Assembly (NCBI RefSeq): GCF_004962245.1
Contig: NZ_SUHQ01000012.1
Coordinates: 1-64,000 of the forward strand
Origin: Mesorhizobium sp.
Lineage (GTDB): Bacteria > Pseudomonadota > Alphaproteobacteria > Rhizobiales > Rhizobiaceae
Reading direction: 5' to 3'
DNA: 64,000 bases
Shown: positions 54,872-63,806 of the stretch, piece by piece
Layout: each line of letters starts with the position of its first letter
Numbering within the stretch: the stretch's first letter is position 1
The notes under the pieces: generated by a model
What the model was told of the DNA's origin: nothing
The model's input: the letters and a program-made list of their open reading frames with translations, nothing else
Database searches by the model: none
Translations under genes and position numbers: made by a program

Positions 54872-54902
54872 TCGACCGTGATCTCTGACTTTTTGACGCC
54901 AC

Positions 54903-55967
54903 TTACTGCGCGGCCTTGATCTCGCTGACGATCTTCGAATAGTCGCGCTGGGCGTCGCCGACGTCACGCAACTGCTCGAATTTGACCAACTCGGCCACCG
55001 GCATGCCCATATTGGGGAACTTGGCGAGGAAATCGGCCGGCAGGCTTTCCATAGCCGGCTTGTTAGGCACCTTGTAGTCGATGTTCTGGGCTGCCCAGGC
55101 GTGGTTCTTGGCGTCCAGCATGAAGTTGATGAACTGGAAGGCGGCGTCCTTGTTGGCCGAAGCCTTCATCACCACCATCGTATCGACCCACAGATCCGAG
55201 CCTTCCTTGGGAATGACATATTTGATCTGCGGGTTCTCGGCGATGCCGTAGTTGCACCAGCCGTCCCACGCCTGCACCATCAGCGCCTCGCCAGAGACCA
55301 GCTTGGAATAGAAGGTGGTGTCGTCATAGGCGAGCAAGGTCTTCTTGGCCGAGATCAGCAGGTCCTTGACCTCGGCGAGCTTGGCCGGATCGGTCTCGTT
55401 GACCGAATAGCCCTTGGCGAGCTGGCCTGCGGCAAGCAGCCAGCGGTCGGTCGCCAGCATGGTGGTCTTGCCCTTGAGCGCATCGGATGGGGTGAGAAGA
55501 TCGTTCCAGCTCGCCGGCTCAGCCTTGACCAGGTCGGAGCGATAGCAGAGGCCGGTGGTGCCCCAGGTGTAAGGCACGGAAAAATTGTTGCCGGCGTCGT
55601 GCTCCAGCTTCGCCGCCTCGGGATAGAGGTTGGCGAGGTTGGGGATTTTAGCGTGCTCGATCGTCTCGACCAGTCCGAGCTTGTTCAGCACCTCGGCGAA
55701 GGGCGAGGAGACGAAGACCACGTCATAGCCCTTGCCGCCGGACGCGACGAGCTTGCCCATGATCTCTTCATTGGTGGCATGAACCACGAGCTCGCCGGAA
55801 ACACCGGTCGCGGCCTTGAAGGCGTCCATGGCATCCGGCGCCATGTAGCCGTCCCAGTTGGAGATGACGAGGTCGGCAGCAGAAGCGGGCGCCGACAGCG
55901 CTAGGGCAAAGCCAAGCGCGATCGAGGATATTTTCAGCGAACGGTACCGCGGTGTGGTGGCGGTCAT
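54903..55967 (-). CDS. Polyamine-type ABC transporter substrate-binding protein (importer 2)
   Basis: A 354-residue PotD-family periplasmic binding protein. Sec signal peptide about 1-31 (MTATTPRYRSLKISSIALGF, hydrophobic core, ending ASAADLVISNWDGY). The WGTTGLCYRSDLV and YDVVFVSSPFAEVL segments correspond to the ligand cleft. It uses a Sec signal, unlike the Tat leader of importer 1's binding protein. ATG 55967 follows GGGAG. It is divergent from the GntR gene. Confidence 0.92.
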   Translation of the reverse strand: MTATTPRYRSLKISSIALGFALALSAPASAADLVISNWDGYMAPDAMDAFKAATGVSGELVVHATNEEIMGKLVASGGKGYDVVFVSSPFAEVLNKLGLVETIEHAKIPNLANLYPEAAKLEHDAGNNFSVPYTWGTTGLCYRSDLVKAEPASWNDLLTPSDALKGKTTMLATDRWLLAAGQLAKGYSVNETDPAKLAEVKDLLISAKKTLLAYDDTTFYSKLVSGEALMVQAWDGWCNYGIAENPQIKYVIPKEGSDLWVDTMVVMKASANKDAAFQFINFMLDAKNHAWAAQNIDYKVPNKPAMESLPADFLAKFPNMGMPVAELVKFEQLRDVGDAQRDYSKIVSEIKAAQ

Positions 55968-56076
55968 GACAGACTCCCATTCTGGTTGATCGTCGAATTT
56001 CATTCGTCGGACCAGCGCTTGCGACCGTGCCGCCGCTTCGATCCTGTTCCCCGGTCTTTTTTGTTGCCGATTGATC

Positions 56077-56107
56077 TGACAGTACTATTGCAGAAAAAAG
56101 TACGTCA
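56077..56107. promoter_or_regulatory. Candidate GntR operator
   Basis: TGACAGTACT (56077-56086) is opposed by AAGTACGTCA around 56098-56107, an imperfect dyad with a 12-base AT-rich centre. It lies in the divergent region between importer 2 and the GntR gene. Confidence 0.45.
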
Positions 56108-56204
56108 ATCCATAATTTGACAAACGACCGCGGAATCTGACCGATTGCGTTCGCAAGGACGATCGGCCAAACCGTACCGGTCAAGTCCGTTCACGAGAAT
56201 TGCC

Positions 56205-57143
56205 ATGCAAGCCGTAGCCAGACGACCGCGCACCAACCATCTCGATCTTGCGCAGCGCATTCTCGACGTGGCCCGGCAGCGCGGCTTCGAAGCCGGCGCC
56301 CACCTGCCCGAACAGCAGATCGCTTCGCTCTGCAACGTCTCGCGGACTCCGGTGCGCGCCGCACTGCGCCTGCTCACCGAAAAAGGCGTGGTGCGCTGGG
56401 AAGCCGAATCCGGTTATCGGCTGGCCGTGGACCTCGCCAACCAGGCGACCGTTGCCGCCGACCTGCCGAGCGCCGAGGAGGACGAACTCGCGGAGATGAT
56501 CCTGCGCGATCGGTCGGCGCGCCGGTTGGACCAGACGGTGACCATCGGCGCGCTGATGCGTCGGTATGGCTATGAACGAAAGACGGTACTAAAAGCGCTA
56601 AAGAAACTGACAGATGAAAATCTGATGGATCGCGCACCGGGACAGGCCTGGCTTTTCCGCCGGGCACCCGACGATCCGGAGGCGCAAGGGGAAAGCTATG
56701 AGTTTCGCCTGCTGCTGGAACCCGCCGCCATTCTGGCGCCTGGCTTTAGGCTGGACGGGGCGCGTGCGGCAGCATTGCGCCAGGGTATGGAGGCGCTGCT
56801 GGCGCTGCCCGACGCCGCATTCGATACCAGAGAGTTCCAGCGGCTGGACATCGAGTTTCACGGCATGATTGCCGATGGCGCCGCCAATCGATTCGTCACC
56901 GATGTGCTGTCGGACCATCTCAGGCTGCGCCGGCTGCCGGGAACCTATGCCGGCGTCAACGTCTTCCGGCTGAAGCAATCGCTGCGCGAGCACCTGACCA
57001 TACTCGACCAACTGGAAAGCCGGCAGTATGAGGTTGCAGCCGATCTGCTTCGCGTTCATCTGCGGCTCTCCCGCAGCCAGCGACCGCAGGCGGCCAGTCG
57101 CGGGGCCCCCGCATTGTTCGGCACCATCAGCCGGCCGGATTGA
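56205..57143 (+). CDS. GntR-family regulator with two winged-helix domains
   Basis: A 312-residue regulator. The N-terminal GntR HTH (about 13-70) has AQRILDVARQRGFEAGAHLPEQQIASLCNVSRTPVRAALRLL. A second winged-helix-like segment (about 110-160: TIGALMRRYGYERKTVLKALKKLTDENLMDR) follows before the FCD-like all-alpha effector domain (about 180-300). The extra HTH is unusual for the GntR family. It is divergent from importer 2 and upstream of the MGT2, GS-like and PuuB-like genes, which it may control together with importer 2. Confidence 0.85.
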   Translation: MQAVARRPRTNHLDLAQRILDVARQRGFEAGAHLPEQQIASLCNVSRTPVRAALRLLTEKGVVRWEAESGYRLAVDLANQATVAADLPSAEEDELAEMILRDRSARRLDQTVTIGALMRRYGYERKTVLKALKKLTDENLMDRAPGQAWLFRRAPDDPEAQGESYEFRLLLEPAAILAPGFRLDGARAAALRQGMEALLALPDAAFDTREFQRLDIEFHGMIADGAANRFVTDVLSDHLRLRRLPGTYAGVNVFRLKQSLREHLTILDQLESRQYEVAADLLRVHLRLSRSQRPQAASRGAPALFGTISRPD

Positions 57144-57158
57144 CGAGGACCTCGAGGA

Positions 57159-58442
57159 TTGCAGCGTAAAGCCAGCCCGACCATCGCGCTGTTTCCCGAA
57201 GCGAGCTTCGGCGCCGCGCTCAATTGCGTCGGCATTGCGCAGGCCTTGCGCGCAAGGGGCGCACGGCCGGTGTTCATCTGCCACGCCGGCTTTTCCGGCG
57301 TGTTTGCCGACTACGGTTTCCAGGAATATCAGCTGCCGACCGACGAGCCGCTGACCGACAGCGAGCGCCAGAGCTACTGGCAGGCATTCGTGCGCCGCCA
57401 TCTGCCGCATTTCAGGCTGAGCCCGATCGACCAACTCGAAACCTACGTGGCCCCGACCTGGGAAGCGATCGTCGACACGGCGGTCAGTGCCGAAGCGCCG
57501 CTGCGCCAATTGCTGGCAAGGCTGAAGCCGGATGCCGTCGTGCTCGACAATGTCATCATGTTTCCGGCGCTGGCTGCCGCCGGCTGCCCATGGGTACGCG
57601 TCGTCTCCTGCGCCGAAACCGAGCTTCCCGACGCTAATGTACCACCCTATCTGTCCGGTCTCGCCGCCGACGACCCGAGCCGCGCGGCCTTCGAGGCGCG
57701 TTACCTCTCTGCCGTCGCGCCGGCGCACGACCGGTTCAATCGGCTTCGGGCGGATGCCGGGCTCGCCCCCTTGCCGAAGGGCCTGTTCCTCGAAGCCTCG
57801 CCTGACCTCAATTTGCTGCTGACCCCGACGATCGTGCGCCGGGAGCGCGCCGAGCCGCTCGACCCGGCCCGCTTCGTCTATCTTGAAGGCTGTGTCCGCT
57901 CGGAAGGGCCGTTCGATGTGCCGGTCTTTCCGCGCAATGGCGGCCCGCTGGTCTATGTCAGCTTCGGCAGCCTTGGCGCCATGGATGTCGGCCTGATCGA
58001 ACGCATGCTCGCCGTGTTCGACAGGCTGCCGGCACGCTTCATCGTCAATGCCGGCGGTCTGCGCGACAGCTACCGCGCGGTTCCGGACAATGTCTATCTC
58101 GACGCCTGGTTTCCGCAGCCCTCGGTCGTTGCGAAATCCGACCTCTTCATTCACCACGGCGGCAACAACAGTTTTTGCGAAGCGCTGCGTTTCGGCGTGC
58201 CGTCGCTGATCATGCCCTATTGCTGGGACGGGCATGACAATGCGCAACGTGCCGACGAAACCGGCGTCGGCCGCCACATCAGCCGCGACGGTTGGAGCGA
58301 TGATGAACTGGAACAGGCCATCCTTGGCCTAATGGCCGACGGCGAGATGCGCTTTCGTCTCAAGGAGAATGCAGCCACCATGGCACGGGCGCCGGGAACG
58401 GACGCCGCCGCCGAAGCCATTCTCGCCCTCGTAAGGACGTGA
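57159..58442 (+). CDS. MGT-family (GT1-fold) glycosyltransferase-like protein 2
   Basis: A 427-residue paralogue of the protein at 50616: IALFPEASFGAALNCVGIAQAL at the start, VRVVSCAETELPDANVPPYLSG, SFGSLGAMDVGL, AWFPQPSV, IHHGGNNSFCEALRFGVPSLIMPYCWDG. As in the first copy, the usual N-terminal His motif is missing and the motif is HHGGNNS. TTG 57159 starts at the conserved region, 15 bases after the GntR stop. It is in an operon with the GS-like and PuuB-like genes, so it presumably acts on the same substrate set. Confidence 0.87.
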   Translation: MQRKASPTIALFPEASFGAALNCVGIAQALRARGARPVFICHAGFSGVFADYGFQEYQLPTDEPLTDSERQSYWQAFVRRHLPHFRLSPIDQLETYVAPTWEAIVDTAVSAEAPLRQLLARLKPDAVVLDNVIMFPALAAAGCPWVRVVSCAETELPDANVPPYLSGLAADDPSRAAFEARYLSAVAPAHDRFNRLRADAGLAPLPKGLFLEASPDLNLLLTPTIVRRERAEPLDPARFVYLEGCVRSEGPFDVPVFPRNGGPLVYVSFGSLGAMDVGLIERMLAVFDRLPARFIVNAGGLRDSYRAVPDNVYLDAWFPQPSVVAKSDLFIHHGGNNSFCEALRFGVPSLIMPYCWDGHDNAQRADETGVGRHISRDGWSDDELEQAILGLMADGEMRFRLKENAATMARAPGTDAAAEAILALVRT

Positions 58443-58446
58443 CCTG

Positions 58447-59832
58447 ATGCTCAACACCACAACAACGGATGCACCGCAAATGACACCAACGGATGATCCG
58501 AAGCAATGGCTGGAGCAGCAGGGGATCAGGGAAGTCGAGTGCCTGGTGCCGGATGTGAATGGCGTGTTGCGCGGCAAGACCTTACCGACGGCGAAGTTCC
58601 TGAAGTCACTCGAGGATCGCGCGCTTTATCTGCCGAGCAGCGCCTTCCTGGTCTGCATTGACGGCCGCTATTCCGGTTCCAACGACGAGGGCTTCGGCTA
58701 TCAGGACCCCGACATGCGGATGGTGCCGGATGTCGCGACGCTCTGTCTCGCGCCAGGTGCTGGAGCAGGCAAGGCCTATGTCTTCGCCGATGCGTTTCAT
58801 ATGGACGACCGGCCGTGGATGGCCTCGCCACGTCATGTCCTGAGAGCCGTGCTCGATCTCTATCGCCAGCGTGGCTGGCGGGCCGTGGTGGCGCCAGAGC
58901 TTGAATTCTACCTGACGGCGCCCAATCCCGATCCCGATCGGCCACTGACCGCACCGGTCGGGCGCAATGGCCGCGCCGAAACCGTGCAGCATCCCTATGA
59001 CATGGCGGCGCTGGAGGAATTCGAGCCGGTGATCCGGCGCCTCTATGATTACGCAGCTGTGGCCGGACTGCCGCTCGACACGCTGATCCATGAATCGGGC
59101 ACGGCACAGCTGGAGATCAACTTCCTGCATGGCGACGCGCTGCCGCTGGCCGACAAGGTGTCGCTGTTCAAGCGGATGACGCGCCAGGCCGCGCAGGAAT
59201 GCGGCATGCACGCGACCTTCATGGCCAAGCCGATCGCAGCGCAAGCCGGCAGCTCGATGCATCTCCACATGTCGGTCATCGACGAGGCGGGAAACACGCT
59301 GTTTGCCGGGCGCGACGATGCCGACACCGAGATGTTCGGGCATTTCATCGGCGGGCTGCAGAAATACATTCCCGAGGTGATGCCGCTGTTTGCGCCGAAC
59401 GTAAATTCGTTCCGCCGCATCAGGCCGAACCACAGCGCACCGGCCAACATCGAGTGGTCGCACGACAACCGCTCCTGCGGCCTGCGCGTGCCGGCCGGCG
59501 GGCGCGCCGCGCGACGGGTGGAAAACCGGCTGCCCGGCGCCGACGCCAATCCCTATCTGGCGATGGCCGGCTCGCTGCTCTGCGGCTATCTCGGCGTCGA
59601 GGAAAAACTCTCGCGTTCGCCCGAGGCATCGGGCAATGCCTATCGCAGCAAGAGCACGCTGCCGAAAACCATGGAGGAGGCGCTCGACCGTTTCGCCGCC
59701 TGCAGCCCGGTGCGGGCGCTGCTCGGCGAGGATTTCTTCCAGACCTATCTGCGCGTCAAGAGCGTCGAGCTCGACCTGTTCCAAAGTGTCGTCACGTCCT
59801 GGGAACGCGACCATCTGCTGCTCAAGGTGTGA
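58447..59832 (+). CDS. Glutamine synthetase-like, gamma-glutamyl-amine ligase (PuuA-type)
   Basis: A 461-residue GS-family ligase. It has VECLVPDVNGVLRGKTLP (as in PuuA), the metal-binding ELEFYL (about 147-152), GTAQLEINFLHGDAL, HATFMAKPIAAQAGSSMHLHMS (about 256-277), APNVNSFRR and ENRLPGADANPYLAM. E. coli PuuA joins glutamate to putrescine; this homologue may use another amine. It follows MGT2 by 4 bases and precedes the PuuB-like oxidase by 3 bases. The symbol is withheld because the substrate is not proved. Confidence 0.88.
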   Translation: MLNTTTTDAPQMTPTDDPKQWLEQQGIREVECLVPDVNGVLRGKTLPTAKFLKSLEDRALYLPSSAFLVCIDGRYSGSNDEGFGYQDPDMRMVPDVATLCLAPGAGAGKAYVFADAFHMDDRPWMASPRHVLRAVLDLYRQRGWRAVVAPELEFYLTAPNPDPDRPLTAPVGRNGRAETVQHPYDMAALEEFEPVIRRLYDYAAVAGLPLDTLIHESGTAQLEINFLHGDALPLADKVSLFKRMTRQAAQECGMHATFMAKPIAAQAGSSMHLHMSVIDEAGNTLFAGRDDADTEMFGHFIGGLQKYIPEVMPLFAPNVNSFRRIRPNHSAPANIEWSHDNRSCGLRVPAGGRAARRVENRLPGADANPYLAMAGSLLCGYLGVEEKLSRSPEASGNAYRSKSTLPKTMEEALDRFAACSPVRALLGEDFFQTYLRVKSVELDLFQSVVTSWERDHLLLKV

Positions 59833-59835
59833 CTT

Positions 59836-61137
59836 ATGAGTGTCAATTCTGGGGGCTTCAACTCCGGCCTGGATATCGGCAAATCCTACTATGTCGCGAC
59901 GGCCAACGCGGCTCCGGACCATCCGGCGCTGCGGGGCGACATCGACGCCGACCTGGTGGTGGTCGGCGGCGGCTGCACCGGCCTGTCCGCGGCTCTTCAC
60001 GCGGCCGAGCGCGGCTTGAAGGTGGCGCTGCTCGAAGGCGGCAAGATCGGCTGGGGAGCGTCAGGGCGCAATGGCGGCCAGATCATCCCCGGCCTGCGCA
60101 AGGGCGCCAAGGGTCTGGTCAAGCTCTATGGGCCGGAACGGGCGCGAGCGCTTTTCGATCTCGCCTTCGAGGCACGCGGGCTGGTGCTCGACCTGATCGG
60201 GCGTCACGCCATTGACTGCGACCTCAGGTTGACCGGTCACCTGGCCGGTGCGGTCAACGGCTCCGACCTGCGCGACCTCGAGGAAGAGGCCGAATGCCTC
60301 GCCACTGTGATGAACTTTCATGATGTCGAGATGCTGTCAGCGGCTGAGGCGCGCGGAATGGTGAACACGCCCTATCACGGCGCGATGTACGAGAAGCTCG
60401 GCGGTCATATGCATCCGCTGAACTACACGCTGGGCCTGGCGCGTGCTGCCGCCGCGGCGGGCGTCACCATCCACGAGAACTCGGTGGCGCTGCGGCTGGA
60501 GCGGGAACCGTTCATCCGGGTCTCGACGGCCAAGGGCTCGGTCCGCGCCAGGCATGTCGTGCTGGCGGGCGATGCGCTGCTCCAGGGGCTCGAGCCGCGC
60601 GTCAACAGCCGCATCATGCCGGTTGGCAACTACATCATCGCCACCGAGCCGCTGGACGACACGAGTGACGTCATTCCAAGCAATGTGGCCGTCTCCGACA
60701 CGCGGTTCGTGGTCAATTACTACCGGCTGTCGGCGGATGGACGCCTGCTGTTCGGCGGCGGCGAACGCTACACGCCGTCACCGCCCGCCGACATCGCCGG
60801 TTTCGTGCGGCCGCATATGGAAAACACTTTTCCGCAATTGCGCGGCCGCCGCATCGATCATGCCTGGGGCGGGCTCGTCTCGGTAACGACATCGCGCCTG
60901 CCGCATGTCGGCCACTATGGCGAGATCTATTTCGCGCACGGCTATTCCGGCAAGGGCGTGATCCTGTCGACGCTTTCGGGAAAGCTGCTCGCCGAGGCGA
61001 TCACCGGCGATGCTTCGCGATTGGATCTGTTTTCGACGCTCAGCCCAATGCCGTTTCCCGGTGGCACGGCGCTTCGCGGCCCGCTTTATGTGCTCGGCAT
61101 GCTCTGGTACGCCATGCGCGACCGCATCAAGCATTGA
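59836..61137 (+). CDS. FAD-dependent oxidase, gamma-glutamylputrescine oxidase (PuuB) type
   Basis: A 433-residue DAO-fold flavoenzyme. The dinucleotide motif VVVGGGCTGLSAALHAAERG (about 36-55), then KIGWGASGRNGGQIIPG (PuuB hallmark IGxGASGRNGGQ), LGGHMHPLNYTLGLARA and the C-terminal YFAHGYSGKGVILSTLSGKLLAEA. E. coli PuuB oxidises gamma-glutamylputrescine to the aldehyde, releasing ammonia and hydrogen peroxide. It is adjacent to the GS-like gene, as PuuA and PuuB act in sequence. Confidence 0.9.
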   Translation: MSVNSGGFNSGLDIGKSYYVATANAAPDHPALRGDIDADLVVVGGGCTGLSAALHAAERGLKVALLEGGKIGWGASGRNGGQIIPGLRKGAKGLVKLYGPERARALFDLAFEARGLVLDLIGRHAIDCDLRLTGHLAGAVNGSDLRDLEEEAECLATVMNFHDVEMLSAAEARGMVNTPYHGAMYEKLGGHMHPLNYTLGLARAAAAAGVTIHENSVALRLEREPFIRVSTAKGSVRARHVVLAGDALLQGLEPRVNSRIMPVGNYIIATEPLDDTSDVIPSNVAVSDTRFVVNYYRLSADGRLLFGGGERYTPSPPADIAGFVRPHMENTFPQLRGRRIDHAWGGLVSVTTSRLPHVGHYGEIYFAHGYSGKGVILSTLSGKLLAEAITGDASRLDLFSTLSPMPFPGGTALRGPLYVLGMLWYAMRDRIKH

Positions 61138-61203
61138 GCGCAAGCAAGCAGGACCCGCGCCAGGACGGCGCATGAAGGGACCGGAAAAGAGAAAGCTGCA
61201 CAG

Positions 61204-62409
61204 ATGGCCGAAGCCTATATCTGCGACTACATCCGCACGCCGATCGGACGCTTCGGTGGGGCGTTGGCACCGGTCCGCGCCGACGACCTTGGTGCGATCC
61301 CGCTGAGGGCGCTGGTCGAGCGCAATCCCGGCATCGACTGGGCTAATATCGACGATATCGTCTATGGTTGTGCCAACCAGGCCGGCGAAGACAATCGCAA
61401 TGTCGCGCGCATGGCGCTGCTGCTGGCCGGCCTGCCGAAGGAGATTTCCGGCTCGACCGTCAACCGCCTCTGCGGTTCGGGCATGGACGCCGTCGTCATC
61501 GCCGCGCGTGCCGTCAAGACTGGCGAGGCGGAACTGATGATATCAGGCGGCGTCGAATCGATGAGCCGGGCGCCCTTCGTCATGCCCAAGGCGGAAACCG
61601 CTTTCTCGCGCAATGCCGAAATCCACGACACCACCATCGGCTGGCGCTTCATCAACCCGCTGATGAAGAAGCAGTACGGCATCGATTCGATGCCGGAAAC
61701 CGGCGAGAATGTCGCAGAAGAGTTCGCCATCTCCCGCGCCGACCAGGACGCCTTTGCCGTGCGCAGCCAGGACAAGGCGGTGGCCGCGCAGGCCAATGGC
61801 CGGCTGGCGAAGGAGATCATTCCCGTAACGATCCCGCAGCGCAAGGGCGATCCGGTGGTTGTCAGCAAGGATGAGCATCCGCGCGCGGGCACGACGCTCG
61901 AGGCACTGGCGAAATTGCCGACGCCGTTCCGGCAAGGCGGCACCGTCACGGCCGGCAATGCGTCAGGCGTCAATGATGGTGCCGCGGCGCTGATCGTCGC
62001 CTCGGAAACCGCCGTGAAAAAATACGGCCTGACGCCAATCGCCCGCATTCTCGGCGGTGCGGCCGCCGGCGTGGCGCCGCGCATCATGGGCATCGGCCCT
62101 GTGCCGGCGACGCAGAAGCTGTGTGCCCGGCTCGGTCTGAAGCCGGCAGATTTCGATGTCATCGAGCTCAACGAAGCCTTTGCTTCTCAAGGCATCGCGG
62201 TGCTTCGCCAACTCGGCATTGCCGAGGACGCGGAGTACGTCAATCCGAATGGCGGCGCCATCGCGCTCGGCCATCCGCTCGGCATGTCGGGTGCGCGCAT
62301 TACCGGCACCGCGGCGCTGGAACTTCGCGAGCGCGGCGGCCGCTATGCACTCGCCACCATGTGTATCGGCGTCGGCCAAGGCATCGCCGTGGCGCTGGAA
62401 CGGCAGTGA
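61204..62409 (+). CDS. pcaF: 3-oxoadipyl-CoA thiolase (PcaF-type)
   Basis: A 401-residue thiolase that cleaves 3-oxoadipyl-CoA into succinyl-CoA and acetyl-CoA. Starts MAEAYICDYIRTPIGRFGGAL, a pattern specific to PcaF/PaaJ; the nucleophile Cys is in NRLCGSGMDAVV (about residue 90), with the NEAFASQ, GHPLGMSGARI and CIGVGQG active-site blocks. The rest of the protocatechuate or phenylacetate pathway is not in the window. It begins 66 bases after the PuuB-like gene and may share its transcript. Confidence 0.9.
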   Translation: MAEAYICDYIRTPIGRFGGALAPVRADDLGAIPLRALVERNPGIDWANIDDIVYGCANQAGEDNRNVARMALLLAGLPKEISGSTVNRLCGSGMDAVVIAARAVKTGEAELMISGGVESMSRAPFVMPKAETAFSRNAEIHDTTIGWRFINPLMKKQYGIDSMPETGENVAEEFAISRADQDAFAVRSQDKAVAAQANGRLAKEIIPVTIPQRKGDPVVVSKDEHPRAGTTLEALAKLPTPFRQGGTVTAGNASGVNDGAAALIVASETAVKKYGLTPIARILGGAAAGVAPRIMGIGPVPATQKLCARLGLKPADFDVIELNEAFASQGIAVLRQLGIAEDAEYVNPNGGAIALGHPLGMSGARITGTAALELRERGGRYALATMCIGVGQGIAVALERQ

Positions 62410-62593
62410 GCAGCCTTATCGCGCCCGGGGGCGCATCTGCTTTAAGCGGCGCCTTTGCGCGAAGCTTCCGGCAGCAGCTCTGCGCCTGCAAATTTGACCA
62501 TGTGGACAAAGGTGAGGCTCCGTTACATAGTCGCCCAGCGGATATTCCAGAGAACAAAGCCGGCTCGCACGGCGCCAATCAGAGGGGCATGCA

Positions 62594-63625
62594 ATGGAAA
62601 ATGGGAAGAGCAAAATCCAATTGAAACGCGAAGGGTTTTCGCGACGCAACGTGCTGGAATTGGGTGCGCTCGGCCTGGCGGCGGCCATGTTGCCGGGCCA
62701 AGTCTTGGCGCAGGACAAGAAGCTGAAGGTGGCGGCGATCTTCGCCACGCCGATCGAGGAGCCATGGGATCACCAGATCCACGTCGCCCTGCAGAAGGCC
62801 GAGAAGGAACTCGGCATCGAATACAAATGGTCGGAGAAAGTGCAGACGGCCGATTTCAGCCGCGTGATGCGCGAATATGCGCAAGGCGGCTATGAGCTGG
62901 TGCTGGGCGATGCTTTCGCCGCAGAACGCGAATCGCGCCGGACCGCCAAGCAGTTTCCGAAGGTTGCCTTCCTGTTCGGCTCCGGTGCCGGGCCGGCCGA
63001 ACCGAATTTCGGGGTCTTCGACAATTGGATCCACGAACCTGCCTATCTTTCCGGCCTGATCGCCGGAAAGATGTCGAAATCGGGCATGATCGGCGCCGTC
63101 GCTGCGATGGGCATTCCGGAAGTGAACCGGCTGGTCAACGCTTTCTTTGCCGGTGCAAGGGAAGTCAATCCGGATATCAAGAGGAAGGTTGCTTTCATCG
63201 GCTCCTTCTTCGACCCGCCGAAGGCGAAGGAAGCAGCGATCGCCCAGATCGACGCCGGCGTCGACGTGATCTATGCCGAGCGCTTCGGCGTCATCGAAGC
63301 GGCGGTGGAGAGGAAGATCCTCGCAATTTCCAACATGTCCGACCAGTCGAGCCTTGGCCCCGACACGGTGATCACCGGCCCGGTCTGGGACATGTATCCG
63401 ACGGTCCAGCAAGCGATCAAGCTGGTCAAGGCGGGTGTCTTTACCGCGCAGGACTACGGTGATTTCTCGCGCATGGCCAAGGGGGGTTCCTCTTTGGCGC
63501 CCTACCACAAATTCGACAAGACGCTGCCCGCAGACGTCAAGGAGCTAGTCGAAAAGAAAAAGGCCGAGATCCTCGACGGCAATTTCCGCGTCGACGTGGA
63601 TGAGAATACGCCGGTTTCGGATTGA
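62594..63625 (+). CDS. BMP-family ABC transporter substrate-binding protein, Tat-exported
   Basis: A 343-residue basic-membrane-protein (PnrA/BMP) binding protein. N-terminal twin-arginine leader ([21 protein letters not shown], about 15-35) before the [20 protein letters not shown] first strand; [23 protein letters not shown] is a BMP block. The family binds nucleosides or purine-related compounds. It is followed by an ABC ATPase, so the downstream genes outside the window should be the permeases. Confidence 0.88.
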   Translation: MENGKSKIQLKREGFSRRNVLELGALGLAAAMLPGQVLAQDKKLKVAAIFATPIEEPWDHQIHVALQKAEKELGIEYKWSEKVQTADFSRVMREYAQGGYELVLGDAFAAERESRRTAKQFPKVAFLFGSGAGPAEPNFGVFDNWIHEPAYLSGLIAGKMSKSGMIGAVAAMGIPEVNRLVNAFFAGAREVNPDIKRKVAFIGSFFDPPKAKEAAIAQIDAGVDVIYAERFGVIEAAVERKILAISNMSDQSSLGPDTVITGPVWDMYPTVQQAIKLVKAGVFTAQDYGDFSRMAKGGSSLAPYHKFDKTLPADVKELVEKKKAEILDGNFRVDVDENTPVSD

Positions 63626-63632
63626 GCGAGGA

Positions 63633-63780
63633 TATCCCTCCCTCTTGAGGGGAGGGTGGCCCGCAGGGCCGGGTGGGGTCCGCTGTGACGCGCACCATCT
63701 CAATATCAACGTCGAGGCGGTTGAGGCGACCCCTCCCGCCTCGCTTCGCTCGGCACCCTCCCCTCGAGGGGGAGGGGTAT
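63633..63780. repeat. Palindromic intergenic element, family G
   Basis: Arms TCCCTCCCTCTTGAGGGGAG and CCCTCGAGGGGGAGGGG with GGCCCGCAGGGCCGGG near the left and CGCCTCGCTTCGCTCGGC on the right. It separates the BMP protein gene from the ATPase gene. Confidence 0.7.
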
Positions 63781-63806
63781 CCGCGCCAACGCCTAGGATC
63801 CTGCCC

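Noticed and set aside
56598..58277. 559-codon minus-strand frame opposite GntR and MGT2
   Set aside because: No family features; plus-strand genes have clear motifs and tight operon spacing.
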